Below are positions 30,939 through 38,825 of a DNA stretch of 64,000 nt, one piece after another; position 1 is the stretch's first letter, and every line of letters starts with the position of its first letter. The stretch spans positions 248,001-312,000 of the forward strand of contig JBIQHD010000001.1 in NCBI GenBank assembly GCA_044508835.1, in the 5' to 3' direction. Position numbers and translations under genes: made by a program. The notes beneath the pieces are model-generated. The model was not told the origin of the DNA. It did not search any database and was given only the letters and a program-made list of their open reading frames with translations. Source of the DNA: JAKFDI01 sp044508835. GTDB lineage: Bacteria > Pseudomonadota > Gammaproteobacteria > Burkholderiales > Burkholderiaceae_C.

Positions 30939-31706
30939 ATGCAGGTGCTGGTGACCCGGCCGCAGGCGCAGGCCGCGGCCTGGGTGGCCAGGCTCGCCGA
31001 ACGCGGCATCGCGGCCAGCGAATTGCCGCTGATCGACATCGCGCCGCCGGCCGATCCGGCCGCGGTCGAGGCGGCCTGGCGTTCGCTCGATGCCTGCCGG
31101 CTCGTGGTCTTCGTCAGCCCGAACGCGGCCGGCTGCTTCTTCGCGCATCGCCCCCAAGGCCAGGTACAGCAGGCGTGGCCGGACGGCCTGCCCGCGGCGG
31201 CCGTCGGCCCCGGCACCGCGCAGGTCCTGCGCGACTGCGGCGTGCCGGCCGCGGCCGTGGTCGAACCCGACGCCGACGCGGCGCAGTTCGATTCCGAGGC
31301 CCTGTGGCTGCGGCTGCGGCACCGCGACTGGTCCGGCGCCCGGGTGCTGATCGTGCGCGGCGACGGCGGCCGCGCCTGGCTGGCCGACACCCTGGCGCGG
31401 CACGGCGCGCAGGTGCGGTTCGTGAGCGCCTACCGCCGCATGCCGCCGCGCTTCGACGATGCGCAGCGCCGCCTGCTCGACGCCGCGCTCGTCCAGCCGG
31501 CGCGGCACCTGTGGTTCTTCAGCAGCTCGGAGGCCATCGACCACCTGGCCGCGGCCTGCCCCGGGGCGGCGTGGCAAGGCGCGTGGGCGCTCGCTACCCA
31601 TCCGCGCATTGCCGAACGTGCGCGGCAGCGGGGCTTCGGCCACGTGCACGCCTGCCGGCCGACCCTCGACGCCGTGGTGGCCTGCATACAATCGATCGCA
31701 TCGTGA
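30939..31706 (+). CDS. hemD: Uroporphyrinogen-III synthase
   Basis: A 255-residue two-lobed protein beginning VLVTRPQAQAAAW, with VFVSPNAAGCFF and the C-terminal WFFSSSEAIDHL block. Sequence conservation in this family is low, and position between hemC and hemX supports the call. It closes hydroxymethylbilane to uroporphyrinogen III. Confidence 0.92.
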   Translation: MQVLVTRPQAQAAAWVARLAERGIAASELPLIDIAPPADPAAVEAAWRSLDACRLVVFVSPNAAGCFFAHRPQGQVQQAWPDGLPAAAVGPGTAQVLRDCGVPAAAVVEPDADAAQFDSEALWLRLRHRDWSGARVLIVRGDGGRAWLADTLARHGAQVRFVSAYRRMPPRFDDAQRRLLDAALVQPARHLWFFSSSEAIDHLAAACPGAAWQGAWALATHPRIAERARQRGFGHVHACRPTLDAVVACIQSIAS

Positions 31707-31759
31707 TCCCGCCCAACAACGACGCGCTCGCCCTGCCGCCGGCCGAGCCTGAATCCAGC

Positions 31760-32815
31760 ATGGCCTCCACGCCCGCAGCACCGATTTCCCGCCGCGCGCG
31801 CTGGTTCTGGGCCGGCGCCGGCCTGCTGGCCGCCGTCTCCGTCGCGGCGCTCGTCGTCGCCTGGATGGCGCAGCAGCGCGTCTACCAGCTTGAGCTCGAG
31901 CTCGTGCGCCGGCAGCAGAACAGCCAGAGCCAGTCGACCGAGGCCAACGTCATCGCCAAGCAGGCGCAGGAGCAGGTGCGCGAGGCCGCCGCCAAGGTGG
32001 CGCTGCTCGAGGCGCGCGTGGCCGAGGTCGCGCTGCAGCGCAGCCAGCTCGAGGAGCTGATCCAGTCGCTCTCGCGCTCGCGCGACGAGAACATCCTCGG
32101 CGACGTGGAGGCCGCCATCCGCGTGGCCATGCAGCAGACGGCCATCAGCGGAAGCGCCGAGCCGCTGGTCGGCGCGCTGCGCCAGGCCGACGAGCGCCTC
32201 GCGCGCTACGACCAGCCGCGCCTCGAAGGCGTGCGCCGCGCCATCGCGCGCGACCTCGACCGCGTGCGCGCCGCCGCCGTGGCCGACCTGCCCACGCTCG
32301 GCATCAAGCTCGACGAGGCCGTGCGCCTGGTCGACGAGCTGCCGCTCGTCTCCGTGGCCGAGCCGCGCCGGCAGGCGCCGGCCGCCGCCGCGGCGCGCGC
32401 CCGTCCGGCCAGCGAGGCGGCCGAGGGCGCGCCCTGGCTGCGCGGCTGGAACGACGCCTGGTCCGCCGCCACCGACCGCGTGTGGTCGGAGGTGAAGTCG
32501 CTCGTGCGCGTCACGCGCATCGACCATCCCGAGGCCATGCTCGTCGCGCCCGATCAGGCCTACTTCCTGCGCGAGAACCTCAAGCTGCGGCTGCTGACCG
32601 CGCGGCTGTCGCTGACCAGCCGCCAGTTCGACACCGCGCAGGCCGACCTGCAGGGCGTGCAGCGCATGCTGGAGCGCTACTTCGAGAAGGGCTCGCGCCG
32701 CACCGTCTACATGAGCGAGCTGATCCGCCAGGTCGCCGCGCAGGCGCGCCACGGCGGCGTGCCGCGCCCGGACGACACGCTCGCCGCGCTGGCCGCCGCC
32801 GTCGCGGGGCGCTGA
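31760..32815 (+). CDS. hemX: HemX-like membrane-anchored coiled-coil protein
   Basis: A 351-residue protein: a short cytoplasmic arm, one membrane helix (residues ~14-38), a long coiled coil (~40-105) and a C-terminal helical region with FLRENLKLRLLTARLSLTSR, the family hallmark. It is often mislabelled uroporphyrinogen-III methyltransferase, but no methyltransferase motif is present. The function in heme synthesis is unclear, probably scaffolding. A GTG at 31703 overlapping the hemD stop is an in-frame alternative start adding 19 residues; neither start has a good ribosome site. Confidence 0.87.
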   Translation: MASTPAAPISRRARWFWAGAGLLAAVSVAALVVAWMAQQRVYQLELELVRRQQNSQSQSTEANVIAKQAQEQVREAAAKVALLEARVAEVALQRSQLEELIQSLSRSRDENILGDVEAAIRVAMQQTAISGSAEPLVGALRQADERLARYDQPRLEGVRRAIARDLDRVRAAAVADLPTLGIKLDEAVRLVDELPLVSVAEPRRQAPAAAAARARPASEAAEGAPWLRGWNDAWSAATDRVWSEVKSLVRVTRIDHPEAMLVAPDQAYFLRENLKLRLLTARLSLTSRQFDTAQADLQGVQRMLERYFEKGSRRTVYMSELIRQVAAQARHGGVPRPDDTLAALAAAVAGR

Positions 32816-32818
32816 CGC

Positions 32819-34066
32819 ATGCGCGCCATCATCTGGTTCCTGCTGCTGTTCGCCGTCGCCGTGGTGGCCGCCACCACCTTCGGCACGAACGACGGGCTGG
32901 TCAGCATCTACTGGGGCAGCTGGCGCATCGACGCCTCGCTGAACCTGTTCCTGCTGGCGCTCATCGGCACCTGCTTCGCCATCGTCACCGCCATCCAGGC
33001 CATCGGCTCCTTCACCGGGCTGCCGCGGCGCGCCAGGGCATGGCGCGTGGCGCGGCGCGACCGCACCGCCCAGGCCGTGCTGCGCGACGCGCTGGCGCAG
33101 TACTTCGGCGGCCGCTACAGCCGTGCGCAGAGCGCGGCCCAGCGCGCGCTCGCCATCCAGGCCGACACGCCCGAGCTCGGCCAGGACAACGAGTTCACCG
33201 TGCTCGGCCACCTGCTGGCCGCCGGCAGCGCGCACCGCATGCAGGACCGCGCGACGCGCGACGAGGAGCTCGAGCGCGCGCTGCAGCTCGCCCGCGGCAG
33301 CGCCGCGGCGCGCCCGGCCGAGGAGGGCGCGCGCCTGCTCGCCGCCGAGTGGGCCATCGACGACCGCGACGCGCCGCGCGCGCTGGCGCTGCTGGCCGAC
33401 CTGCCGCCGGGCGTGGCGCGGCGCACGCATGCGCTGCGGCTGAAGCTGCAGGCCGCGCGCCTCGGCCAGCACCCGCAGGAAGCGCTCAAGACCGCGCGCC
33501 TGCTCGCCAAGCACCAGGGCTTCTCCAAGGAGGCGGCGCTCGGGCTGCTGCGCTCGCTCGCGCTCGAATCGCTCGACGCCGCGCGCGACGTCGACCAGCT
33601 GCGCCGCATCTGGCTGCAGTTCGACGCGGCCGACCGGCGCGATGCCGTGGTCGCGGCCGGGGCCGCCACGCGCGCCGCCGCCCTCGGCTCGCCGGAGGAA
33701 GGGCGCGTCTGGATCAAGCCCTTCTGGGACCACCTCGACGACCTGGGTGCCGACGACCGCGCCGTCCTGTGCGAGGCCCTCGTCACCGTGCTCGCCGGCA
33801 TCGGCCCCGAGTGGCTGCCCCGGCTCGAAGCCGCCGCCCAGGCCTTCCCGCGCGAGGGCGCGGTGGCCTACGCCGTCGGCTGCGCGCTCGCCGAGCGCCA
33901 GCTCTGGGGCAAGGCGCGCGCGCTGCTCGAGACCGCGGCCACCGACGCCACGCTCACGCCCGGCGCCCGCCGCCGCGCGCTGCTGCGCCTGGCGCAGCTC
34001 GCGCAGGAGCAGGGCGACGCCGAGCAGGCCGCCCGCTGCTTCGAAGCCGCGGCGCGGCTTGAGTAG
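32819..34066 (+). CDS. hemY: HemY-type heme biosynthesis protein (TPR-containing)
   Basis: A 415-residue inner-membrane protein: two N-terminal membrane helices (residues ~4-22 and 41-65) around the NDGLVSIYWGSWRIDASLN family motif, then a helical-repeat domain rich in Ala and Leu that resembles tetratricopeptide repeats. Proteobacterial HemY is linked to protoporphyrin and heme traffic but is not the Bacillus oxidase of the same name. It begins 3 bases after hemX and ends the operon. Confidence 0.93.
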   Translation: MRAIIWFLLLFAVAVVAATTFGTNDGLVSIYWGSWRIDASLNLFLLALIGTCFAIVTAIQAIGSFTGLPRRARAWRVARRDRTAQAVLRDALAQYFGGRYSRAQSAAQRALAIQADTPELGQDNEFTVLGHLLAAGSAHRMQDRATRDEELERALQLARGSAAARPAEEGARLLAAEWAIDDRDAPRALALLADLPPGVARRTHALRLKLQAARLGQHPQEALKTARLLAKHQGFSKEAALGLLRSLALESLDAARDVDQLRRIWLQFDAADRRDAVVAAGAATRAAALGSPEEGRVWIKPFWDHLDDLGADDRAVLCEALVTVLAGIGPEWLPRLEAAAQAFPREGAVAYAVGCALAERQLWGKARALLETAATDATLTPGARRRALLRLAQLAQEQGDAEQAARCFEAAARLE

Positions 34067-34098
34067 GCGCTTCGAAGCCTGCTATACTTGCGGGCTAC

Positions 34099-34175
34099 GC
34101 GGCTGTAGCTCAGCTGGATAGAGTACTTGGCTACGAACCAAGGGGTCGTGGGTTCGATTCCTGCCAGCCGCGCCA
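34099..34175 (+). tRNA. tRNA-Arg (anticodon ACG)
   Basis: A 77-nt cloverleaf with encoded CCA: acceptor GCGGCTG/CAGCCGC, D-arm GCTC...GAGT, anticodon stem CTTGG/CCAAG around loop CTACGAA (anticodon ACG), T-arm GTGGG-TTCGATT-CCTGC with two G-U pairs, discriminator G. A strong terminator follows. The region after it differs in composition and carries accessory genes. Confidence 0.96.
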
Positions 34176-34194
34176 GAAAAGCAAGTCGGATCAA

Positions 34195-34225
34195 GGGCTT
34201 GGAGAGAAATCTCCAAGCCCTTTTT
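34195..34225 (+). terminator. Rho-independent terminator of tRNA-Arg
   Basis: Perfect 11-bp stem GGGCTTGGAGA / TCTCCAAGCCC with a GAAA tetraloop, followed by TTTTT. This is the best intrinsic terminator in the window. Confidence 0.93.
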
Positions 34226-34248
34226 CTTTGGTTTGCGTTATAGACGCC

Positions 34249-34605
34249 ATGCTGCGTCATTCAAACCATGAGGCGCACCATGCAGCTCGTAGCAAACCGA
34301 TCGCCGTACCGACGCCCTTCGAGGAAGATCGGCCTGGTGATACGGTGATCATCCAGGCCCTGGAATGCAAGGGCAGCACCTTCTTCCTCACCTGGACCCT
34401 CGGAGCGGTCACAGAACTCCATCCAGATGTGCCTGCCTTCATTTATCGCCCTCAGTGGCGCCGAGTGTTCGCAGACGATGCCTGGAACCTTGGCAGAGAC
34501 ATCCCGAGCGGGGATGACGTGCAGGCGTTCTTGCCTGGCCGAAGAGACCTCCAGGGCCTCGAGCAAGGCGCCAGCGGCTTCCTATGCCGCGTGATCTCCA
34601 CCTGA
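34249..34605 (+). CDS. Hypothetical protein beside tRNA-Arg
   Basis: A 118-codon open frame with moderately GC-biased third positions and a protein-like middle (GDTVIIQALECKGSTFFLTW, VPAFIYRPQWRRVF). I recognise no family. The ATG is 29 bases after the tRNA terminator stem and no clear ribosome site precedes it. Base composition is visibly less GC-rich than that of the hem genes, consistent with acquired DNA next to a tRNA. It may be a remnant rather than a working gene. Confidence 0.4.
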   Translation: MLRHSNHEAHHAARSKPIAVPTPFEEDRPGDTVIIQALECKGSTFFLTWTLGAVTELHPDVPAFIYRPQWRRVFADDAWNLGRDIPSGDDVQAFLPGRRDLQGLEQGASGFLCRVIST

Positions 34606-34932
34606 GATCAGGCGCCCTCCGGGTGCTCTACTGAATAGGGGTCATCCCCTTCTTCATCTCAACCCGCATCGCCCTTGTCGCGTGCTGCGCAGCGACAGGA
34701 CTACACACGCCTGGAATATCCATGACACAACAACGAACACCCCACAGTCCTTCAATGCCTAGTCGAACCACGCTCTCACCCAATTCGACTTAACACCTGT
34801 CGCTACAGGCTGCCCTGGCAGCGCCTGTCCGAGTTGCAGCGCATCACCTGGGGCATGACGCCCACGCGCTGACATGGCACTTGCCGAGATCTTGCCTGGT
34901 GGCGACGGCAACCTTGGGGTCGGATCTGGTTT
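34606..34932. other. Intergenic stretch without a recognisable gene
   Basis: About 330 bases of lower-GC DNA. All frames are short or interrupted. A stretch around 34800-34870 can be read as part of a longer protein (WQRLSELQRITWGM), so it may be a gene remnant, but I cannot name it. Confidence 0.5.
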
Positions 34933-35018
34933 GTCCGAAAAATGCTGACATTCTTCGGACGGGAGGTTCTTGCATGGAGTCCGAAAAAGATATACAAATA
35001 TCGGACAACCATGTCCGA
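34933..35018 (+). promoter_or_regulatory. Duplicated inverted-repeat operator of the AbiE module
   Basis: GTCCGAA (34933) pairs with TTCGGAC (34954-34960), and GTCCGA (34979) pairs with TCGGAC (35001-35006). The two inverted repeats are offset by exactly 46 bases. A fifth half-site, GTCCGA, lies at 35013 inside the first codons of the antitoxin. A TATACA -10-like hexamer at 34991 lies within the second repeat. AbiEi antitoxins are known to bind two inverted repeats in their own promoter. Confidence 0.7.
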
Positions 35019-35730
35019 CCTCAAGTCCCAGATCGCCGCGACCGTGCGCGCCGCCGAGCCCGGCAGCGTCTGGTCGCCGGCCGACTTCGCGGCGCTGGGC
35101 GGCCGCGATGCCGTGGACAAGGCGCTGCAGCGCTTGGCCCTGGCAGGAGACATTCGCCGGATCGACCGGGGCCTGTACGACAGGCCCGTGATCAACCGGC
35201 TGACCAAGCGCCCTACGACACCGGACTATCGCGCCGTGGTGGATGCCATCGCTCGCCGCGACCAGCTGCGCATGCTGGTCGACGGTATGACCGCCGCGAA
35301 CGACCTCGGCTTGACCGATGCCGTTCCCGCTCGCGTGACGATCCACACCGACGCTCGCCGGCGCTCGATCAAGCTCGACAACCTGGTCATCGAGTTCAAG
35401 CAAACGGCGCCCAGCCGCCTGTACTGGGCAGGGCGCCCTGGGATGCGGGTCGTGCAAGCGCTGCACTGGCTCAAGGACACGCTGCCCTCCGACCGGCAGC
35501 GCATTCTCGACCGACTCTCCAAGGTTCTCGCGGATCCGGTGCATGGCACCGCAATTCGTCAGGATCTCGCCGACGGCTTTGCGGCGTTGCCCGCGTGGAT
35601 GCAATATCTGCTCCGAGAACTGCACGGCTTCGACCCGCAGGAGGTCCGGAAGCCGCCCGCAGCCCCCTTGTCCGCCAACTCCGCAAACGCGAGGCGGCGT
35701 GCTGCAAAGCATGCGGGGGTGCCGAGATGA
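35011..35730 (+). CDS. AbiEi-like antitoxin / DUF6088 family regulator
   Basis: A 239-residue protein. The N-terminal winged helix (GSVWSPADFAALGGRDAVDKALQRLALAGDIRRIDRGLYD) and a C-terminal domain resemble DUF6088/AbiEi antitoxins of type IV toxin-antitoxin systems, which repress their operon and counter the toxin without direct binding. The ATG at 35011 gives the family N-terminus; there is no ribosome site, so translation may be nearly leaderless. An in-frame ATG at 34942 lies upstream inside the operator. The stop overlaps the toxin start (ATGA). Confidence 0.82.
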   Translation: MSDLKSQIAATVRAAEPGSVWSPADFAALGGRDAVDKALQRLALAGDIRRIDRGLYDRPVINRLTKRPTTPDYRAVVDAIARRDQLRMLVDGMTAANDLGLTDAVPARVTIHTDARRRSIKLDNLVIEFKQTAPSRLYWAGRPGMRVVQALHWLKDTLPSDRQRILDRLSKVLADPVHGTAIRQDLADGFAALPAWMQYLLRELHGFDPQEVRKPPAAPLSANSANARRRAAKHAGVPR

Positions 35731-36776
35731 AGGCGGCATTCAACGCCGTCATCGCGGCCAGCGACGGAGAGCGCCGAGACTTGTTCTTGTCGACTTCGGC
35801 TCGCCTCGGCACTGCGGTCCAGAACGTGGAGAAGGACTTCTGGGTCTGCTGGACGCTCGACGCCCTGTTCAATGGTTTGCCCGCAGGCGGGCCCCGCCTG
35901 CTGTTCAAGGGCGGCACGTCGCTGTCCAAGGCTTTCGGTCTGGTTCCGCGCTTCTCCGAGGACATCGACGTCACGGTGTTCCGGGACGACCTCGGACAGC
36001 CGGTGGACATGGCCGAACTGGACGAGCTCAGCGGCAAGAAGCGCCGCGCGCGGCTCGAAGCCGTCCGCGCAGCTTGCCAAGCCTACGTCGCGGGACCGCT
36101 GCTCGAACAACTGGGCGGCCTCGCCGCGTCCGCGATTCCGGACGGCCGGTTCCGGCTCGAGCTTGACGCCGACGACAGGGACGGGCAAACGCTGCTGTTC
36201 TGGTATCCGGCCGTCGCCGCTCGCAGCGACGACTACGTCCGTTCGGCCGTGAAGATCGAGTGCGGCGCGAAGTCGGCGTTGGACCCGCATGTCCCGGCGA
36301 CCGTCACGCCCTATGTCGCAGAGGATCTGCCCGACCTTGACATGTCGGTAGGCGGCGTCACGACGGTCAAGCCCGAGCGCACGTTCTGGGACAAGGTGAT
36401 CATCCTCCACGGCTTGCGCCAATGGCACGACCGCCGAGGCGAGTTGCGGCACGGCGGGCAGCGCGTCTCGCGCCACTACTACGACCTGCACCAGCTGATG
36501 CAGGCGAGCCAGGCAAACGAGTGGCAGGCTGACCGCGAGCTCGCACTCGATTGCGCGCGTCATGCGCGTCTGTTCTTCGGCAGCGCGGACCTCGGCCTGG
36601 GCTCCGCCGCGCCCGGCTCTTTCACGCTGGCGCCCAGCGCCGCGATGCGCGACGCGCTCGCGAAGGACTACGAGGCGATGGCGGGAATGGTGTTCGGCAC
36701 CGTTCCTCCGATGAACGACGTGCTCGGGAGCGTGCAGCACCTCGAGGAAGCGATCAACGTCGCTGCCGACAAGTAG
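35727..36776 (+). CDS. AbiEii-type nucleotidyltransferase toxin
   Basis: A 349-residue protein of the AbiEii/MenT family. The nucleotidyltransferase core LLFKGGTSLSKAFGL (G62-G63-T64) and FSEDIDV (Asp79, Asp81) are intact, as are the downstream KPERTFWDK and RHYYDLHQL motifs. Members transfer nucleotides to tRNA or other targets and protect against phage by growth arrest. It is coupled to the upstream antitoxin by a 4-base overlap. The module sits close to tRNA-Arg and directly against a truncated esterase gene, signs of acquisition. Confidence 0.88.
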   Translation: MKAAFNAVIAASDGERRDLFLSTSARLGTAVQNVEKDFWVCWTLDALFNGLPAGGPRLLFKGGTSLSKAFGLVPRFSEDIDVTVFRDDLGQPVDMAELDELSGKKRRARLEAVRAACQAYVAGPLLEQLGGLAASAIPDGRFRLELDADDRDGQTLLFWYPAVAARSDDYVRSAVKIECGAKSALDPHVPATVTPYVAEDLPDLDMSVGGVTTVKPERTFWDKVIILHGLRQWHDRRGELRHGGQRVSRHYYDLHQLMQASQANEWQADRELALDCARHARLFFGSADLGLGSAAPGSFTLAPSAAMRDALAKDYEAMAGMVFGTVPPMNDVLGSVQHLEEAINVAADK

Positions 36777-37182
36777 ATCAATCGAAAGCTCAAACAAGAT
36801 GCAGGCAACCTGCGCCCTGCCAGGGCGTTCAAGGCCCGCGGCGTAAAGATCATCCGCCTCCACGGCACACAGGACCCTCTCATCAACTGGCAGCAGTCCG
36901 TCGACTGCTACCGGCGCACGGCAGCGGCCTTCGGGAACGGGACGGCGGACTTCGCCGCGCTGCAATCCTGGTACCGCTTCTTCCCCGAGCCCGGCAGGGC
37001 GCACTGCGGCATCACGGTTCGCGATGGAGCGTTCCTTCCCGATTCCGCCGTGGCAGCTTCGGACCCCTTTCTTGCGCTCGTCGATTGGGTCGAAAACGGC
37101 AAGACGCCGCAGTTGCTCCCCGCGAAGTCCGGTGCCAAGCCCGGCGTGAGCCGCAAGCTGTGTCCGTACCCCCAGATGCGCG
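36777..37182 (+). pseudogene. 3' remnant of a tannase / feruloyl esterase gene
   Basis: The frame directly after the toxin stop codes, without a start, for a segment matching the C-terminal third of tannase-family alpha/beta-hydrolases: FKARGVKIIRLHGTQDPLI (catalytic Asp position), GRAHCGI (catalytic His position), FLALVDWVENGKTPQ and KLCPYPQ, all in the family's order. The N-terminal two thirds with the catalytic Ser are missing. Similarity fades after CPYPQ near 37180, although the frame stays open to 37379. The intact enzyme would have released aromatic acids from esters. Confidence 0.75.
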
Positions 37183-37485
37183 CGGATGAGTCGACCTGTG
37201 CACACCATCACCTGACGTGCCGATGGCGGACGTGCTTCAAGCCGCATGAAGTTTGCACGCCGCGGGCGAACTCGATCACCGGCCAAACTGCACTGCCGCA
37301 GGCCACCATGCGTGCGCGCGCGGCAATGCTGGCAACGGGGCATGCCGCTCCGCCCGGCTGCCGCCGGGCCCCGGCATAGTCCATCCAGACGATGAGCCGC
37401 GCTGCCCGGCCCCTGAAGATCTTCTCGTGCTGCCGCATGGCACGACGTTCCCCTGCCGCTCGTCGCGGCGAGGGGCCGCGCCTCA
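37183..37485. other. Intergenic stretch without a recognisable gene
   Basis: About 300 bases between the esterase remnant and the thiolase stop codon. I see no conserved coding sequence, RNA gene or clear terminator in it. Confidence 0.5.
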
Positions 37486-38637
37486 TCAGAGCCGTTCGAT
37501 GGTCGTCACGTTCGCCTGGCCGCCGCCCTCGCACATCGTCTGCAGCCCGTAGCGGCCGCCGGTGCGTTCGAGTTCGTGCAGCAAGGTCGTCATCAGCCGG
37601 GCGCCGGTCGCGCCCAGGGGATGCCCGAGCGCGATCGCTCCGCCGTTCACGTTCGTGCGCTCGGCCGGAAACCCGGTTTCCTTCTGCCAGGCCATGACGA
37701 CCGACGCGAAGGCCTCGTTGATTTCCACCAGGTCGATCTTGTCGAGGCCCAGGCCGCATTTCTGCAGGGCGCGCCGCGTGGCGGGAATGGGGGCGGTGAG
37801 GTGCCAGACCGGGTCGTCGCCGAGCACGCTCATGTGGTGGATGCGGGCGCGAGGCGTCAGGCGGTACCGGTCGAGCGCCCGCTCCGAGACGATCAGCAGC
37901 GCGGCGGCGCCGTCGCAGGTCTGGCTGGAGACGGCGGCCGTCACCTTCGGAAAGGCCGGGTCGACCGGCGCCAGCTCCGCCATCCTGGCGAGCGACGTCT
38001 CGCGCGGCGTCTCGTCGGCCGCCAGCCCTTCCAGCGCGACGATTTCGCGCGTGAAGCGGCCTTGCGCCGTGGCCTGCAGCGCGCGGCGGTGGCTCTCCAG
38101 CGAGAACACCTCCAGCTGCTCGCGCGAGAGTTCCCACTTGTCGGCAATGATCTGCGCTGCGTAGAACTGGTTGATCGGACGGCCGCCGAAACGCGCCTGC
38201 CAGCCCTTGCTGCCGGAGAACGGATCGGGAAAGCCGAGCGGCTGGCCGGCCAGCATCGCCGACGAGATCGGGATGCTGCTCATGGTCTGAACGCCCCCGG
38301 CCACCACCACGTCCTGCGTGCCGCTCATCACGGCCTGCGCGGCGAAGTGCACCGCCTGCTGCGACGAGCCGCACTGCCGGTCGACCGTGGTGCCGGGCAC
38401 CGTGAGCGGCAGGCCGGCGGCAAGCCAGGAGGTGCGGGCGATGTCGCCGGCCAGCGCGCCGATGGTGTCGACGCAGCCGAAGATCACGTCGTCGTAGTCC
38501 TCCGCCGGAATCTCGTTGCGCGCAACCAGCGCCTGCAGCGCGTGCGCCCCGAGGTCCGCGCCGTGCACGTGAGCCAGCTTGCCGCGGCGCTTGCCGGTGG
38601 GCGTGCGCAGGGCATCGACGATGAAGGCTTGTGGCAT
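37486..38637 (-). CDS. Acetyl-CoA acyltransferase (thiolase)
   Basis: A 383-residue type I/II thiolase. The nucleophile Cys89 is in VDRQCGSSQQAV, His339 in GGAIALGHPLGATGARL, and the second catalytic Cys369 in QTMCEGGGQANVT. It cleaves beta-ketoacyl-CoA to acetyl-CoA and a shortened acyl-CoA, or the reverse. Nothing on the same strand directly precedes it except a glycosyltransferase nearly 190 bases upstream, so it is probably monocistronic. No substrate can be assigned. Confidence 0.93.
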   Translation of the reverse strand: MPQAFIVDALRTPTGKRRGKLAHVHGADLGAHALQALVARNEIPAEDYDDVIFGCVDTIGALAGDIARTSWLAAGLPLTVPGTTVDRQCGSSQQAVHFAAQAVMSGTQDVVVAGGVQTMSSIPISSAMLAGQPLGFPDPFSGSKGWQARFGGRPINQFYAAQIIADKWELSREQLEVFSLESHRRALQATAQGRFTREIVALEGLAADETPRETSLARMAELAPVDPAFPKVTAAVSSQTCDGAAALLIVSERALDRYRLTPRARIHHMSVLGDDPVWHLTAPIPATRRALQKCGLGLDKIDLVEINEAFASVVMAWQKETGFPAERTNVNGGAIALGHPLGATGARLMTTLLHELERTGGRYGLQTMCEGGGQANVTTIERL

Positions 38638-38825
38638 GGGCTTGTCCGGCGCGCCGCAGAGTGATCGACCGGATGGATTCTGGGAACGCGCCGGGCGGCG
38701 GCATCGTCCGAGTGGACTAGGCGGCCGTTGCCGTGCAGGGCGTGGGCGCGGCGGTTGGCGAACCCGGTGCGCGCGGCGCTGCCGGACTCAGCCGGAAGAG
38801 AAAACGGCCGCGGCCGCGGCGGGCC

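Noticed and set aside
31760..32815. Uroporphyrinogen-III C-methyltransferase, a label often given to hemX
   Set aside because: The protein is a membrane-anchored coiled coil with no methyltransferase motif.
34099..38700. A complete integrated island at tRNA-Arg
   Set aside because: I found no integrase gene and no repeat of the tRNA 3' end downstream, so only an accessory patch is claimed.
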